From: Henriciella litoralis
GTDB lineage: Bacteria; Pseudomonadota; Alphaproteobacteria; Caulobacterales; Hyphomonadaceae
Assembly (NCBI RefSeq): GCF_002088935.1
Contig: NZ_NCSS01000004.1
Span: forward strand, 1 to 64,000
Direction: 5' to 3'
DNA length: 64,000 nt
A program made the translations under genes and the position numbers. This document shows positions 33,697 to 43,096 of the stretch, piece after piece (positions within the stretch are counted from its first letter, which is position 1; each line of letters opens with the position of its first letter). The notes under the pieces are model-generated. The model ran no database searches, was not told the origin of the DNA, and saw only the letters and a program-made list of their open reading frames with translations.

Positions 33697-35730
33697 TCAG
33701 AATTTACCGCGGTTCAGGTCTTCGCTGAGGCGCACCTCAACCGGCTCACCGGCCAGTCTCTGGCGATAGACCTGCGTATTTTCCAGCACGCGCTGGACAT
33801 AGTTGCGGGTCTCGGCAAACGGGATGAACTCCACCCAGTCGATGACATCCACCTCGCCGGCACGCGGATCGCCATATTCCTGCATCCAGCGACGAGGGCG
33901 AGACGCCCCGGCATTATAGGCCGCAGCTGCCATGATATAGCTGCCATTGAACTGGCCGAGCAGCGTATCGAGATGGGCGCCGCCCAGCGTCATGTTGTAG
34001 CCTGGATCATCGGTCAGCCATGAGGTGCGATAATCGAGCCCAATGTTACGGGCTTCTGTGCGCGCCGTACTTGGAATGAACTGCATCAGGCCGCGCGCAT
34101 TGGCATGCGACACCGCTGACGGGTTCATCTCGCTTTCCTGCCGCGCAAGCGCATACATCATGGCGCGCTCGACACGCGGCTCTCTCTGCAGCTGGTAATC
34201 GGGGACAGGGAACACCGCTTCAGTCGCAACCAGCCCTTTGGCCAGCCCGGCTTTAGCCCCGCGCACGCCAATGTCCTGGAACATGTAATCTGACGACATT
34301 TCCGACAGGAGGATGTAGTCCGCCTCGCTGTCGAGCATGTCATCGACATGATAGGCGAACTGGCGGAACTCCGCGGCCTGTCCGTTCTCCGCGAGCAGGC
34401 GCATCGCGCGGATCAGCGGACGGCTGTAAAAGGAGTTGCGATCCGCCTCCGTCACATCCGCCTGTTTTTCGAGATAGAGCTGCGTCTTGGCGACCTTCTC
34501 TGCAGCGAGCTGGCCGTAATAGACGTAAGGATATTGCGCCGCACGCTCATAGTACTGCATCGCCGCGCCGGGATTGCCCAGCGCGTCATGCGAGCGGCCC
34601 TGCCAATAGAGCGCACGTGCCTGGCTGATGGGCGTCGATGAGCCTTCCTCCAGCGCTTTGAAGTGCACCAATGCCGCTTGCGGGTCTTTCAGATGGCGCA
34701 GCGCCGTCCAGCCAGCCACCCACGTCGCCTCGGCAAAATTATTGCCTGACGACAGACCATGGTTCTTCGCGAGCGCGTAGGCCGACTTGTAATTCTTTTC
34801 CCGGAGCGCGGTGCGGATCAGACCATGTCTTGCATTCCACAACTCATTGCGCCCGGCCTCCGGTATCCTGTTACCGTCCACCTGCTCCAGCAGAGGCACA
34901 TAGGCCGAAGACCCTTGTCCGGCCTTACGGCGCCAGACCGCTCGGTCATAAACGAGACCATCATTGTTGATCAGCGACGCTGGAACCGCATCGATCGCCG
35001 CGTCGACACCAGCTGCACGCGCCTGCAGCTTGCTGCGCGCGGTTATCAGCTTCTGCCAGTCGCTGCCGACATAGGGCGACAGGCGCGAGGCGGCCGAGCG
35101 CTGGTTCGTCCAGAGCAGGAAATCGGCGCGCTGTTGATGGTCGGTCTGCGTCAGAACACTGCCATATGTGTCCAGCACAAACTGCGTCGTCTCATTGTCC
35201 AGCGTGTTGCGGTGCCAGGCTTCGCGGATGACTTCGGTCGCCTTGGCAGAATTGCCGGTCGCGCGGTAAGCTTCTGCCAGCGCGACCCGTCCTTCGCCGG
35301 AAACAGGCCCACCAACAGAGTCGAACCAGGCGATTCGATCTTCCATCGACAGAGTCGAATCAGCAATCGCCTCTTCTGCACGCACTTGCGGCCGCGTCAT
35401 ATAGGGCCAGTCGCCCTGCGTCCGTAACAGGCCGCTCAGCTCATCGAAGGACATTTCGACATCGCCGCGCCCGCGATACCAGCGGATCAATTGACGCACG
35501 GTCTCGTCCCGCGCCTGCGCCTCAAGACGGCGAACTTCGGTCCAATTGCCGCTATCTGCTGCGTTGATGGCATCGCGCAGGATCGCAGCGTCTGTGGTAG
35601 ACACCACCGAAGACGCCGGAACGAGGTCAGGCTTGAGGCCCGGCGTTGCCGGCATTGCCGCTGATGCCAGCGATGCTGTTGATATCAGTAAGAAAGATGC
35701 GAATGTTGCCTTGTATGTGCTAACGCGCAT
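33697..35730 (-). CDS. Soluble-type lytic transglycosylase (Slt70-like)
   Basis: Periplasmic murein hydrolase of about 677 residues. The start at 35730 (MRVSTYKATFASFL) gives a good signal peptide ending SLASAAMPA; an upstream start would precede it with non-signal sequence. A long alpha-superhelical region (about 60-480) is followed by the catalytic SLT domain. That domain holds the catalytic Glu in ALARQESEMNPSAVS and the GLMQFIPSTA motif near 530-560, then YNMTLGGAHLDTLLGQFNGS. It makes 1,6-anhydro-muropeptides. It is divergent from dapA by 98 bases. Confidence 0.95.
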   Translation of the reverse strand: MRVSTYKATFASFLLISTASLASAAMPATPGLKPDLVPASSVVSTTDAAILRDAINAADSGNWTEVRRLEAQARDETVRQLIRWYRGRGDVEMSFDELSGLLRTQGDWPYMTRPQVRAEEAIADSTLSMEDRIAWFDSVGGPVSGEGRVALAEAYRATGNSAKATEVIREAWHRNTLDNETTQFVLDTYGSVLTQTDHQQRADFLLWTNQRSAASRLSPYVGSDWQKLITARSKLQARAAGVDAAIDAVPASLINNDGLVYDRAVWRRKAGQGSSAYVPLLEQVDGNRIPEAGRNELWNARHGLIRTALREKNYKSAYALAKNHGLSSGNNFAEATWVAGWTALRHLKDPQAALVHFKALEEGSSTPISQARALYWQGRSHDALGNPGAAMQYYERAAQYPYVYYGQLAAEKVAKTQLYLEKQADVTEADRNSFYSRPLIRAMRLLAENGQAAEFRQFAYHVDDMLDSEADYILLSEMSSDYMFQDIGVRGAKAGLAKGLVATEAVFPVPDYQLQREPRVERAMMYALARQESEMNPSAVSHANARGLMQFIPSTARTEARNIGLDYRTSWLTDDPGYNMTLGGAHLDTLLGQFNGSYIMAAAAYNAGASRPRRWMQEYGDPRAGEVDVIDWVEFIPFAETRNYVQRVLENTQVYRQRLAGEPVEVRLSEDLNRGKF

Positions 35731-35828
35731 AAAGCCCTGCCTGTTTTCTAATATTAGCTGACGTGTCACACAGAACGCCAGTGAGTCCAATTCAAAGTGT
35801 TCAACTAATAAATCGCGGCAAGATTACG

Positions 35829-36704
35829 ATGTTCCATGGTTCCATTCCTGCGCTGGTCACTCCATTCAAAAATGGGGCCATCGACAAGACCGCATTTGCC
35901 GACCTGGTCGAGCGCCAGATCGAGTGCGGTGCGGGCGCGCTCGTCCCCTGCGGCACGACCGGCGAGTCCGCTACGCTGAGCCATGAGGAGCACCGCGAGG
36001 TCGTTTCTCTTTGTATCGAAGTCGCAAAAGGCCGCATACCGGTCATCGCGGGCGCAGGTTCGAATTCCACTCGAGAAGCCATCGGCCTTGTCCAGCATGC
36101 CAAGGACGCCGGCGCTGACGCCGCCCTTTGTGTCTGCCCCTATTACAACCGGCCCGATCAAGCAGGCCTCGAAGCCCACTTCACGGCCATTGCAGACGCG
36201 GTGGCCCTGCCCATCATTCTCTACAATGTGCCCGCACGGACCGTCTCCGACGTCCAGCCAGACACGGTGATACGCCTCGGCAAACATCCGAACATTGTCG
36301 GCATCAAGGACGCAACGGGTGACCTGTCACGCGTCACGCTTCACGCCGCTGGCCTTGAAGGCGAACAATTCGTCCAGATCTGCGGTGAAGACCCTGTGAC
36401 GCTCGGCTATCGCGCCATGGGCGGCGTTGGCTGCATTACGGTCACCGGCAATGTCGCGCCGCAGGAAATGGCAGACATGCACACTGCGGTCGATAACGGC
36501 GATCTTGCCAAGGCGCAGGAGATCGAAAAGCGGTTCATCGCCCTGCACAAAGCCCTCTTCTGCTCACCATCGCCTGGCCCAGCAAAATACGCGCTGTCGC
36601 AGCTTGGCCTCTGCTCTCCTGAGACCCGCCTGCCAATTGTCGGGCCCGATGCTGCAGCCAGAGCGAAGATCGACGCTGCAATGGCGATTGCCGGTCTTAT
36701 ATAG
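35829..36704 (+). CDS. dapA: 4-hydroxy-tetrahydrodipicolinate synthase
   Basis: A 291-residue lysine and peptidoglycan precursor enzyme condensing pyruvate with aspartate semialdehyde. The ATG at 35829 gives MFHGSIPALVTPFKNG, the normal family start. Motifs are GTTGESATLSHEEH near residue 44, the catalytic Tyr in YNVPARTV near 134, and the Schiff-base Lys in GIKDATGDLSR near 162. It is six bases from smpB; this dapA-smpB pairing is common in alphaproteobacteria. It sits beside a murein hydrolase gene, though divergently. Confidence 0.97.
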   Translation: MFHGSIPALVTPFKNGAIDKTAFADLVERQIECGAGALVPCGTTGESATLSHEEHREVVSLCIEVAKGRIPVIAGAGSNSTREAIGLVQHAKDAGADAALCVCPYYNRPDQAGLEAHFTAIADAVALPIILYNVPARTVSDVQPDTVIRLGKHPNIVGIKDATGDLSRVTLHAAGLEGEQFVQICGEDPVTLGYRAMGGVGCITVTGNVAPQEMADMHTAVDNGDLAKAQEIEKRFIALHKALFCSPSPGPAKYALSQLGLCSPETRLPIVGPDAAARAKIDAAMAIAGLI

Positions 36705-36710
36705 AGCGAC

Positions 36711-37190
36711 ATGTCGAAGAAGAATCAGATCAAGGGCCGTAATGACGGCCTCGTTGCAGAAAACCGCCGCTCGCGGTTCGACTATCATGTCGAAGACACG
36801 CTTGAGGCCGGACTGGAGCTGCGCGGCAGCGAGGTGAAATCCCTGCGCAATGGCCGCGCCAATATCGCTGAATCCTATGCTGGCGTGGAAAATGGGGAGC
36901 TCTGGCTCATCAATTCCGATTTCCCGCCCTATGAAGGCGCCAACCAGTTCAATCATGACCCGCGCCGCCGACGCAAACTGCTCGTTTCCAAACGGGAACT
37001 CTCAAAGCTGGCCCAGTCGGTCGAGCGTGCCGGCCGCACAATCGTGCCGCTAAAGCTCTATTTCAATGAGCGCGGGATCGCCAAGCTCCTGATCGGCGTG
37101 GCCACCGGTAAACGCGCGCCCGACAAGCGTGAGACCGCCAAGAAACGTGACTGGCAGCGCGACAAGGCCCGCATCCTCAAGGAAAACTAG
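36711..37190 (+). CDS. smpB: SsrA-binding protein SmpB
   Basis: A 159-residue tmRNA partner in trans-translation. It begins [20 protein letters not shown] and contains [19 protein letters not shown] and the basic C-terminal tail ([20 protein letters not shown]) that occupies the decoding channel. The stop overlaps the convergent threonine dehydratase stop by four bases. No ssrA gene was seen in the window. Confidence 0.97.
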   Translation: MSKKNQIKGRNDGLVAENRRSRFDYHVEDTLEAGLELRGSEVKSLRNGRANIAESYAGVENGELWLINSDFPPYEGANQFNHDPRRRRKLLVSKRELSKLAQSVERAGRTIVPLKLYFNERGIAKLLIGVATGKRAPDKRETAKKRDWQRDKARILKEN

Positions 37191-38167
37191 GCGCCGATAA
37201 TCTCGGCGAACTGCGCCGGGTCAACATTGCCGCCTGAGAGGATCACGCCGACATTTTTTCCGCGTGCCTCATCCGGCAAGTCAAACAGCGCGCAGGCGAG
37301 CGCCGCCGCCCCGCCCGGCTCGACGACCAGCTTCAGCTCTGAAAACGCAAGCTGCATCGCCTGCCTGATCTCAGCATCGCTAACGGCAAGGCCGCCCGTG
37401 AGTTGCTCTCGCCCCAGCGCCCAGGTCAACTTGCCCGGTGCTGGCGTCAGGATCGCATCGCAGATGGAGCGCGTGCCCGGCGCATTGGTGACAACTTCGC
37501 CGGCCTTCAGGGACCGTCGCCAGTCATCATGCTCCTCCGGCTCAGCCGCCCAGACCTTCGTGCCCTTCGCCTTTGCGTCGTAGCCGAGCGCCAGTCCATT
37601 GATCAGCCCGCCGCCGCCCGCACAGCAGATGATGTGGTCCAGCACCGTGCCCGCCTCATCCATCTGCTCGGCAAACTCCACACCGGCGCTGCCCTGCCCC
37701 GCAATGATGTAAGGGTCGTCGAAACTAGGCACGAGCACCGCGCCGCGGCGCTCGACTTCCTCTTCTGCAATCGCCTCGCGGCTTTCACGCTCGCGGTCAT
37801 AGAGGCGGACTTCGCCGCCATCCCGCTTCACTCCTGCAATCTTGATCGCAGGCGCATCGGACGGCATCACGATGAGCGCTGGCATGCCAAGCCGCTTGGC
37901 CGCGCGCGCAACGCCCTGCGCGTGATTACCGGATGAGAAAGCCACGACACCTGCGGCGCGCTCGTCTTCCGGGATTTGCAGCAGCCGATTGCTCGCTCCG
38001 CGCAGCTTGAAGCTCCCCGTGGTCTGCAGATTTTCGCACTTGATAAAGAGCCTGGCACCGGCGCGTTCATCCAGCGCTTCATTGCGGATGACAGGCGTGC
38101 GCACGACATGGGCCCGCACCCGCTCGGCGGCCTCGACCACGGTCTGATGTGTCGGCAATTGCATCAT
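37187..38167 (-). CDS. Threonine/serine dehydratase (fold-type II PLP enzyme)
   Basis: A 326-residue enzyme that deaminates threonine or serine to 2-oxo acids. The PLP lysine is in [14 protein letters not shown] near residue 55, the glycine loop is [15 protein letters not shown] near 180, and the substrate loop is [10 protein letters not shown] near 80. It lacks the C-terminal ACT regulatory domain of biosynthetic IlvA, so it is of the catabolic or short type. Two adjacent ATGs leave one residue of doubt at the start. Confidence 0.9.
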   Translation of the reverse strand: MMQLPTHQTVVEAAERVRAHVVRTPVIRNEALDERAGARLFIKCENLQTTGSFKLRGASNRLLQIPEDERAAGVVAFSSGNHAQGVARAAKRLGMPALIVMPSDAPAIKIAGVKRDGGEVRLYDRERESREAIAEEEVERRGAVLVPSFDDPYIIAGQGSAGVEFAEQMDEAGTVLDHIICCAGGGGLINGLALGYDAKAKGTKVWAAEPEEHDDWRRSLKAGEVVTNAPGTRSICDAILTPAPGKLTWALGREQLTGGLAVSDAEIRQAMQLAFSELKLVVEPGGAAALACALFDLPDEARGKNVGVILSGGNVDPAQFAEIIGA

Positions 38168-38177
38168 TCAGAACGCT

Positions 38178-39179
38178 CTACTGGGTTCGGAACGCAGCGC
38201 CAGATGCAACGCGTTGGGACCGGAACCATTCGACAAAGGCCGACAGCCCGTCTTCCAGGCTAACCTGCGGATTATAGCCATAGTCGGCCTGCATGCGGGA
38301 TATGTCCGCGCAGGTTTCCGTCACGTCGCCCGGCTGCATCGGCTCCATCGCCATGCGGGCCTTCTTGCCAGTGACCTTCTCGATCGTCGCAATGAAATCC
38401 ATCAGCGTGACCGGCTGATTGTGTCCGATATTGTAAAGCTTGTGGGCGCGCTCGCCCTCAACAAAGACTGCACGGCGCGTCGCAATCGCTTTCAGTCCGG
38501 CAATGGCGTCTTCGATGAAGGTGAAGTCACGCTTCATTTTGCCACCATTGAAAACGCGGATCGTTTCGCCGCGAAGAATACGGTCTGTGAACGACCAGTA
38601 CGCCATGTCCGGGCGCCCCCACGGCCCATAGACCGTAAAGAAGCGCACACCGATCTGGCGCATATCATAGAGCTTGGAATAGGCCTGGCTCATCAGCTCA
38701 TCTGCGCGCTTGGTCGCCGCATAGAGTGAAACAGGACGGTCTACATTCGCGTCCTCGCTGAAGGGCGCGACCGCATCGTCCCCATAGACAGAACTAGATG
38801 AGGCATAGACCAGAAGCGGCGCCCGCGCGGCCCGGCGGCAGAATTCCAGCACCGCCAGATGACCCGTCATATTTGACTGCGCATAGGCGAACGGATTTTC
38901 GAGCGAATACCGAACACCCGCCTGCGCCGCGAGATGGATCACCCGATCAATCGAATCGCGCTCCGGCAGCGCCAGCAGTTTCTCATGATTGGAAATATCC
39001 AGCTTCTGAAAGCGGAAATTGTCATGCCGCTGCAACTCGTGCAGGCGGGCCTGTTTCAGCGCGATATCGTAATAGGCATTGAGGTTATCGATACCAATGA
39101 CATCATGGCCATCCGCAAGGAGGGATTTCGAAATTCGCGATCCGATAAAACCGGCGGCGCCCGTTACAAGAAATCTCAT
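38178..39179 (-). CDS. NAD-dependent epimerase (UDP-glucuronate 4-epimerase type)
   Basis: A 333-residue extended SDR. The cofactor motif is VTGAAGFIGSRISKSL at the N-terminus, and the catalytic triad is indicated by YASSSSVYG and YAATKRADELM. The segments YSFTDRILRGETIRVFNGG and MKRDFTFIEDAI then the YNIGHNQPVTLMDF and MQPGDVTETCAD stretches match UDP-glucuronate 4-epimerases that make UDP-galacturonate for surface polysaccharide. galU lies 75 bases upstream on the same strand, which fits a UDP-sugar role. Confidence 0.9.
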   Translation of the reverse strand: MRFLVTGAAGFIGSRISKSLLADGHDVIGIDNLNAYYDIALKQARLHELQRHDNFRFQKLDISNHEKLLALPERDSIDRVIHLAAQAGVRYSLENPFAYAQSNMTGHLAVLEFCRRAARAPLLVYASSSSVYGDDAVAPFSEDANVDRPVSLYAATKRADELMSQAYSKLYDMRQIGVRFFTVYGPWGRPDMAYWSFTDRILRGETIRVFNGGKMKRDFTFIEDAIAGLKAIATRRAVFVEGERAHKLYNIGHNQPVTLMDFIATIEKVTGKKARMAMEPMQPGDVTETCADISRMQADYGYNPQVSLEDGLSAFVEWFRSQRVASGAAFRTQ

Positions 39180-39254
39180 GCGCTCTCCTCGTTCATTAGG
39201 CTATACCCGCCCTTGAACTACAGGAAAAGCAGGACGCTGCACTTGCGCATGACC

Positions 39255-40121
39255 TCACAGATACTTGGACAGGATGCGCTTTGCCTCACTTGCTGTTTCA
39301 GGATGCTTCAGCGCATGCGCAACAACCGCCTCGAAATAGCCAGCCTTTGAGCCGCAGTCGAACTCTTCGCCGTCAAATTCGTAGGCGTAGAAAGGCTGGC
39401 TTTCCATCAATCGAACCATCGCATCGGTCAGCTGAATCTCGCCTCCGGCGCCTTTGCCCTGATCTTCCAGCAGCCCAAAGATTTCAGGACGCAGGATATA
39501 GCGACCGGTAATCTTCAGATTGGATGGTGCCTCAGCGCGCGGCGGCTTCTCGACCATGCCGGACATCTCAATCAGACGCCCATCGCGGGACTTCGGCGCA
39601 ATGACGCCGTATGACGACACATTCTCTTCCGGCACCGGGTCAACCGCTACGATGTTTCCGCCCGTCTTGTCATAGGCCTCAACCATCTGCGCCAGGCATG
39701 AGGGCTTTGCCCTCACAATCACGTCCGGCAGCAGAACGGCAAAAGGCTCGTTTCCAATAATGTCCTTGGCGCACCAGACCGCATGACCAAGCCCAAGCGG
39801 CGCTTGCTGACGGGTAAAGCTCGCCGCGCCCGCAGGCAGCTTCGTGCTTTGCACCTCCTTGAGAATTTCGGCTTTGGACGCTTTGGCCGACAGCGAATGC
39901 TCAAGCTCGTAAGCTTCGTCGAAATAATCCTCGATGGCGCCTTTGCCGCGCCCGGTCACGAAGACGAAGTGTTCGATACCGGCTTCACGGGCCTCGTCGA
40001 CGACATATTGCAGCGCAGGTCGATCAACGACCGGCAATAATTCCTTTGGAATGGATTTCGTAGCTGGCAGCACACGGGTCCCATGCCCCGCCACTGGCAA
40101 TACTGCTTTGCGAATTCCCAT
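39255..40121 (-). CDS. galU: UTP-glucose-1-phosphate uridylyltransferase
   Basis: A 288-residue nucleotidyltransferase making UDP-glucose. It begins MGIRKAVLPVAGHGTRVLPATKSIPKE (nucleotide and metal loop), with KELLPVVDRPALQYVVDEA next. It contains FAVLLPDVIV and DPVPEENVSSYGVIAP in the middle. The C-terminal part holds GGEIQLTDAMVRLM and FDCGSKAGYFEA. It precedes the UDP-glucuronate epimerase gene and probably supplies the same surface polysaccharide pathway. Confidence 0.96.
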   Translation of the reverse strand: MGIRKAVLPVAGHGTRVLPATKSIPKELLPVVDRPALQYVVDEAREAGIEHFVFVTGRGKGAIEDYFDEAYELEHSLSAKASKAEILKEVQSTKLPAGAASFTRQQAPLGLGHAVWCAKDIIGNEPFAVLLPDVIVRAKPSCLAQMVEAYDKTGGNIVAVDPVPEENVSSYGVIAPKSRDGRLIEMSGMVEKPPRAEAPSNLKITGRYILRPEIFGLLEDQGKGAGGEIQLTDAMVRLMESQPFYAYEFDGEEFDCGSKAGYFEAVVAHALKHPETASEAKRILSKYL

Positions 40122-40195
40122 TAAACGCCCTCCGGTCCGCGAGTCACTGACTGGGCGCGATCATACGGGTCTGCGGCGCCAATACCAGAACAGAG

Positions 40196-40462
40196 CTACC
40201 AAATTCCGGAAAAGATGAACACGCCAAGGATCGCAGTGATGCCGGACGCCGACGCCAGAACCCGTCCCATATCCATGATCTGGCGCTTTGGTGAAGGGGC
40301 TGCAATCTTCTGCTCCAGATGTTCCTGAAGCTCACGCGCAGGCGACGAACTCACCTCTTCGCTATGCGTTTCACCCGCCTCGCGCAGGGACGGCGCAGCG
40401 TCCGGCGTCACAACCGAAGCTGGCTTGTTCGGATCATCGAAGTGTTTTTTCTTGGCTGCCAT
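40196..40462 (-). CDS. Small single-pass membrane protein, unknown
   Basis: An 88-residue protein when started at 40462 (MAAKKKHFDDPNKP). The N-terminal two thirds are hydrophilic and Ser/Pro/Glu rich; one C-terminal hydrophobic segment (LASASGITAILGVFIFSGIW) suggests a tail-anchored protein. No family is recognised. A longer start at 40495 is possible. It lies 74 bases upstream of galU in the minus sense and may share its transcript. Confidence 0.6.
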   Translation of the reverse strand: MAAKKKHFDDPNKPASVVTPDAAPSLREAGETHSEEVSSSPARELQEHLEQKIAAPSPKRQIMDMGRVLASASGITAILGVFIFSGIW

Positions 40463-40572
40463 TGAGAACGCCTTTCCTGGCAGGCGTTTTCGCATCCCAT
40501 CCCTAATGAAGCGCTAAATCGGTCTGCGGAATTGGACACGACTCGAAGTTTCGTCTGCGCCGCTGTCACCCG

Positions 40573-41325
40573 TCAGGCAGGCTTGAAAGCCCCGTTGCCG
40601 GCATCAACCACCGAAAACACAGAGTGCAACACATCATTGTGCAGGGCTTCTCTGGGCGGCCCGTCAGCAACGCACCCACCTTTATCCAGCACGATCACCC
40701 GGTTACACCAGGCCTGCGCCAGCCTGAGGTCGTGCAGCGCCAGACAGACTGTCTTGCCTTCACTCCGCTTGCGCTCCAGCGCCGCCATGATCGACAGCTG
40801 ATGGGCAATATCCAGCGCGGCCAGTGGCTCATCCAGCAAGAGCACGTCGCCATCACCCGCAAAAAAGCGCGCCAGATGCACCCGTGCCTGTTCGCCGCCC
40901 GACAGCGACAGAACGTGCCGCCCGGCCAGCGCCGACGCGCCCGCTTCTTCCATGGCGGAGACCACCCGGGCACGATCTTCCTCTCCAAGCCGTCCGAACC
41001 GGCCGCCGCCCCAGGCATGCCGGCCAAGCGCAACAACATCCTCGACCAGAAGGTCCCAGCTCAACTGCCGTGTTTGCGCCAGCCACGTCACCTGACGCGC
41101 CAGCACAGATGGTTTCAGCCAGTCTATATCATTCCCGTTCACATGAACGTCCGTGACAGCGCTTGCGAGCAGGCCGCCCATCAGCTTCAACAGCGTCGAC
41201 TTGCCTGCGCCATTCGGCCCGACCAGCCCGACCAGCTCGCCCGGCGCCATACGGTAGGATTGTGGCTGCAACACCGTCTTGTCGCCCAGCTGAACACCGG
41301 GCGCATAAATATCGATCTCTATCAT
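40573..41325 (-). CDS. btuD: ABC transporter ATP-binding protein, cobalamin type
   Basis: A 250-residue ATPase of the FecE/BtuD group. Walker A is VGPNGAGKSTLLKLMGG near residue 35, the signature is SLSGGEQARVHLARF near 143 and Walker B is DVLLLDEPLAALDIAH near 161. It is the last gene of the btuB-btuF-btuC-btuD operon and overlaps the permease gene by four bases. Cobalamin specificity is inferred from the upstream riboswitch; by sequence alone it could serve heme or siderophore uptake. Confidence 0.9.
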   Translation of the reverse strand: MIEIDIYAPGVQLGDKTVLQPQSYRMAPGELVGLVGPNGAGKSTLLKLMGGLLASAVTDVHVNGNDIDWLKPSVLARQVTWLAQTRQLSWDLLVEDVVALGRHAWGGGRFGRLGEEDRARVVSAMEEAGASALAGRHVLSLSGGEQARVHLARFFAGDGDVLLLDEPLAALDIAHQLSIMAALERKRSEGKTVCLALHDLRLAQAWCNRVIVLDKGGCVADGPPREALHNDVLHSVFSVVDAGNGAFKPA

Positions 41326-42302
41326 AGACGCCCCCGGGTCAGACGCGCTGAAATCCAGATGAAGACAGGTGCACCAAACAAGGCCGCCGCCACGCCTAGC
41401 CGCAGCTCCCGGTCAAATGGCAGCACCCGAATTACAATGTCTGCGCCCAACAGAATGACGCCAGCCAGAAGCGCTGATGGAACCAGCAACCGTGCCGGAT
41501 CTGACCTCACAAATGGCCGCACGATATGGGGTGCAACAATCCCAACAAATCCGATCGCGCCAGCAATGGCGACGCTCGCGCCTGTCAGCAAGGATGTGCC
41601 AGCAATCACCAGAGCGCGGGTCCGTCCAGGCCGCGCGCCAAGCGAGGCCGCCGTTTCATCTCCAAGGCTCAGTGCCCGAAGGCCCGGTCCCGCGACCAGC
41701 ACGATGCCAAGTCCCAGCGCCATCACAGGCAACACGAGCACGATGTCAGCCCAGGACCGGTTCGACACAGACCCAAGCAGCCAGTTCATCAAATCAGCCA
41801 GCGAATAAGGATTGGGCGCAAGGTTGAGCGCCAGCGCGATCATCGCCCCGCCCGCACTCGACAGGCCGATGCCGACCAGCAGCGTGCGCACCGTATCGCC
41901 CTTCGGACCGGCCGCCACCAGCAGAAGGATCACCGCCACGACCGAAAACCCGATCGCCAGCAGCGGCACTGCCAGCCAGGTGAGGCTCGCCAGCCCGAAA
42001 TAGAGCGCAATCACTGCGCCCAGCGACGCAAAGGCCGACACACCGAGGACTCCGGGGTCAGCGAGAGGGTTGCGCAGCAGCCCCTGCAAGGCCGCACCGG
42101 CAAGCCCAAGGCTGGCGCCCGTCACAAACGCCGCGACAGCCCGCGGCATCCGTATCTCCCAGATGATGATCGAGGATGGCCCGGTCTGGCCCAACAGGCC
42201 CGACCAGAGGTCGTCCGCCGAAAGGTCGGCCGTTCCGATCATTGCCGAGGCCGCGATCAGTAAAATGGCGAGCACGCCAAGGGTGAGATTAAGCCGGCTC
42301 AT
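41322..42302 (-). CDS. btuC: FecCD-family ABC permease, cobalamin type
   Basis: A 326-residue polytopic permease with about ten transmembrane helices. Family segments are EIRMPRAVAAFVTGASLGLAG near residue 48, LRNPLADPGVLGVSAFASLGA near 77, and IGFVGIVAPHIVRPFV near 256, the cytoplasmic coupling helix region. It overlaps its neighbours by four bases on each side, indicating translational coupling with BtuF and BtuD. Confidence 0.93.
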   Translation of the reverse strand: MSRLNLTLGVLAILLIAASAMIGTADLSADDLWSGLLGQTGPSSIIIWEIRMPRAVAAFVTGASLGLAGAALQGLLRNPLADPGVLGVSAFASLGAVIALYFGLASLTWLAVPLLAIGFSVVAVILLLVAAGPKGDTVRTLLVGIGLSSAGGAMIALALNLAPNPYSLADLMNWLLGSVSNRSWADIVLVLPVMALGLGIVLVAGPGLRALSLGDETAASLGARPGRTRALVIAGTSLLTGASVAIAGAIGFVGIVAPHIVRPFVRSDPARLLVPSALLAGVILLGADIVIRVLPFDRELRLGVAAALFGAPVFIWISARLTRGRL

Positions 42303-43096
42303 TTGCTTGCCACCGCATCGGCGACATCGGCCGCCTCACCCGCCACAAACCAGGCCGGACAGGCCAGGCGTGATTCGTCGAGTTCGATCGTCTCTGCATT
42401 CTTCATAACTCTCTGCATGACCGGATGACGGCTGAGGCTCCAGTTTGAGGCAGTGTCCTCATCAAAGCCAAAAAACGCCGCCAGCACGCGATCTGGCGGT
42501 GACTGGACAAGCTGCTCGAGTGGCAGGTTGATCCATCCTGTCTCCTGCACAACATTGGTAAGTCCTGCCGCCTGCATAATCGCGTCGACCATTGTCCCCT
42601 TTCCGGCAGTGACCCCGCCCGGCGTGAGATAAAGCGCCCGCTTGCCGGTTGCCGCCACGCCAAAGCCGAGCCGTTTGGCCAACGCCTCTGCCCGCTCGGA
42701 CTGGCCGAGCGCCTCGCCCACTTGCCGGGTGACCCGCGCAGCGCCTTCAAAGTCCGACGCATAACCGATCTGGATCACCTCGATGCCAAGGCGCTCATAG
42801 AACGCCAGGGCCCGCGAATCGCCGCCCCAACTGCGCACGACAAGGTCAGGCTGTAGCGCGATAACGTCTTCAGCCAGCGCCCGCACGACTGGCAGGCCTT
42901 TGGCCTTGTCGCGCAGGTGGCTGAAGGCGCGTCCGGCATGCGGGCTCACGGCAAGGATCTGGTCCCTGTCCGCAAGCCCCATGACAAACTGGTCCGCACA
43001 ATAATCCAGCGAGACGACACGCGGCTTGACGGGCGTTTCAGCAGTGCCCGCAAGCGCGCCGGTCAACCAGATCAGGAGGACCGCGATCGCTCTCAT
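42299..43096 (-). CDS. btuF: Periplasmic cobalamin-binding protein
   Basis: A 265-residue substrate-binding protein of the BtuF/FepB class with a signal peptide (MRAIAVLLIWLTGALAGTAE). The N-terminal lobe begins PRVVSLDYCADQFVMGLADR, and ALAEDVIALQPDLVVRSWGG matches the helix-strand typical of the family. It is shorter than siderophore-binding members. It overlaps the receptor gene by four bases (ATGA). Confidence 0.88.
   Translation of the reverse strand: MRAIAVLLIWLTGALAGTAETPVKPRVVSLDYCADQFVMGLADRDQILAVSPHAGRAFSHLRDKAKGLPVVRALAEDVIALQPDLVVRSWGGDSRALAFYERLGIEVIQIGYASDFEGAARVTRQVGEALGQSERAEALAKRLGFGVAATGKRALYLTPGGVTAGKGTMVDAIMQAAGLTNVVQETGWINLPLEQLVQSPPDRVLAAFFGFDEDTASNWSLSRHPVMQRVMKNAETIELDESRLACPAWFVAGEAADVADAVASK

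Noticed and set aside
36050-36075. A tRNA-like TTCGAATTC T-loop signature
   Set aside because: It lies inside dapA coding sequence with no acceptor or anticodon stems around it; similar hits in rpsL also fall in coding sequence.
36705-37190. An ssrA (tmRNA) gene near smpB
   Set aside because: smpB is flanked by dapA at six bases and by an overlapping convergent gene. No tag-peptide frame or tRNA-like ends were found in the surroundings.
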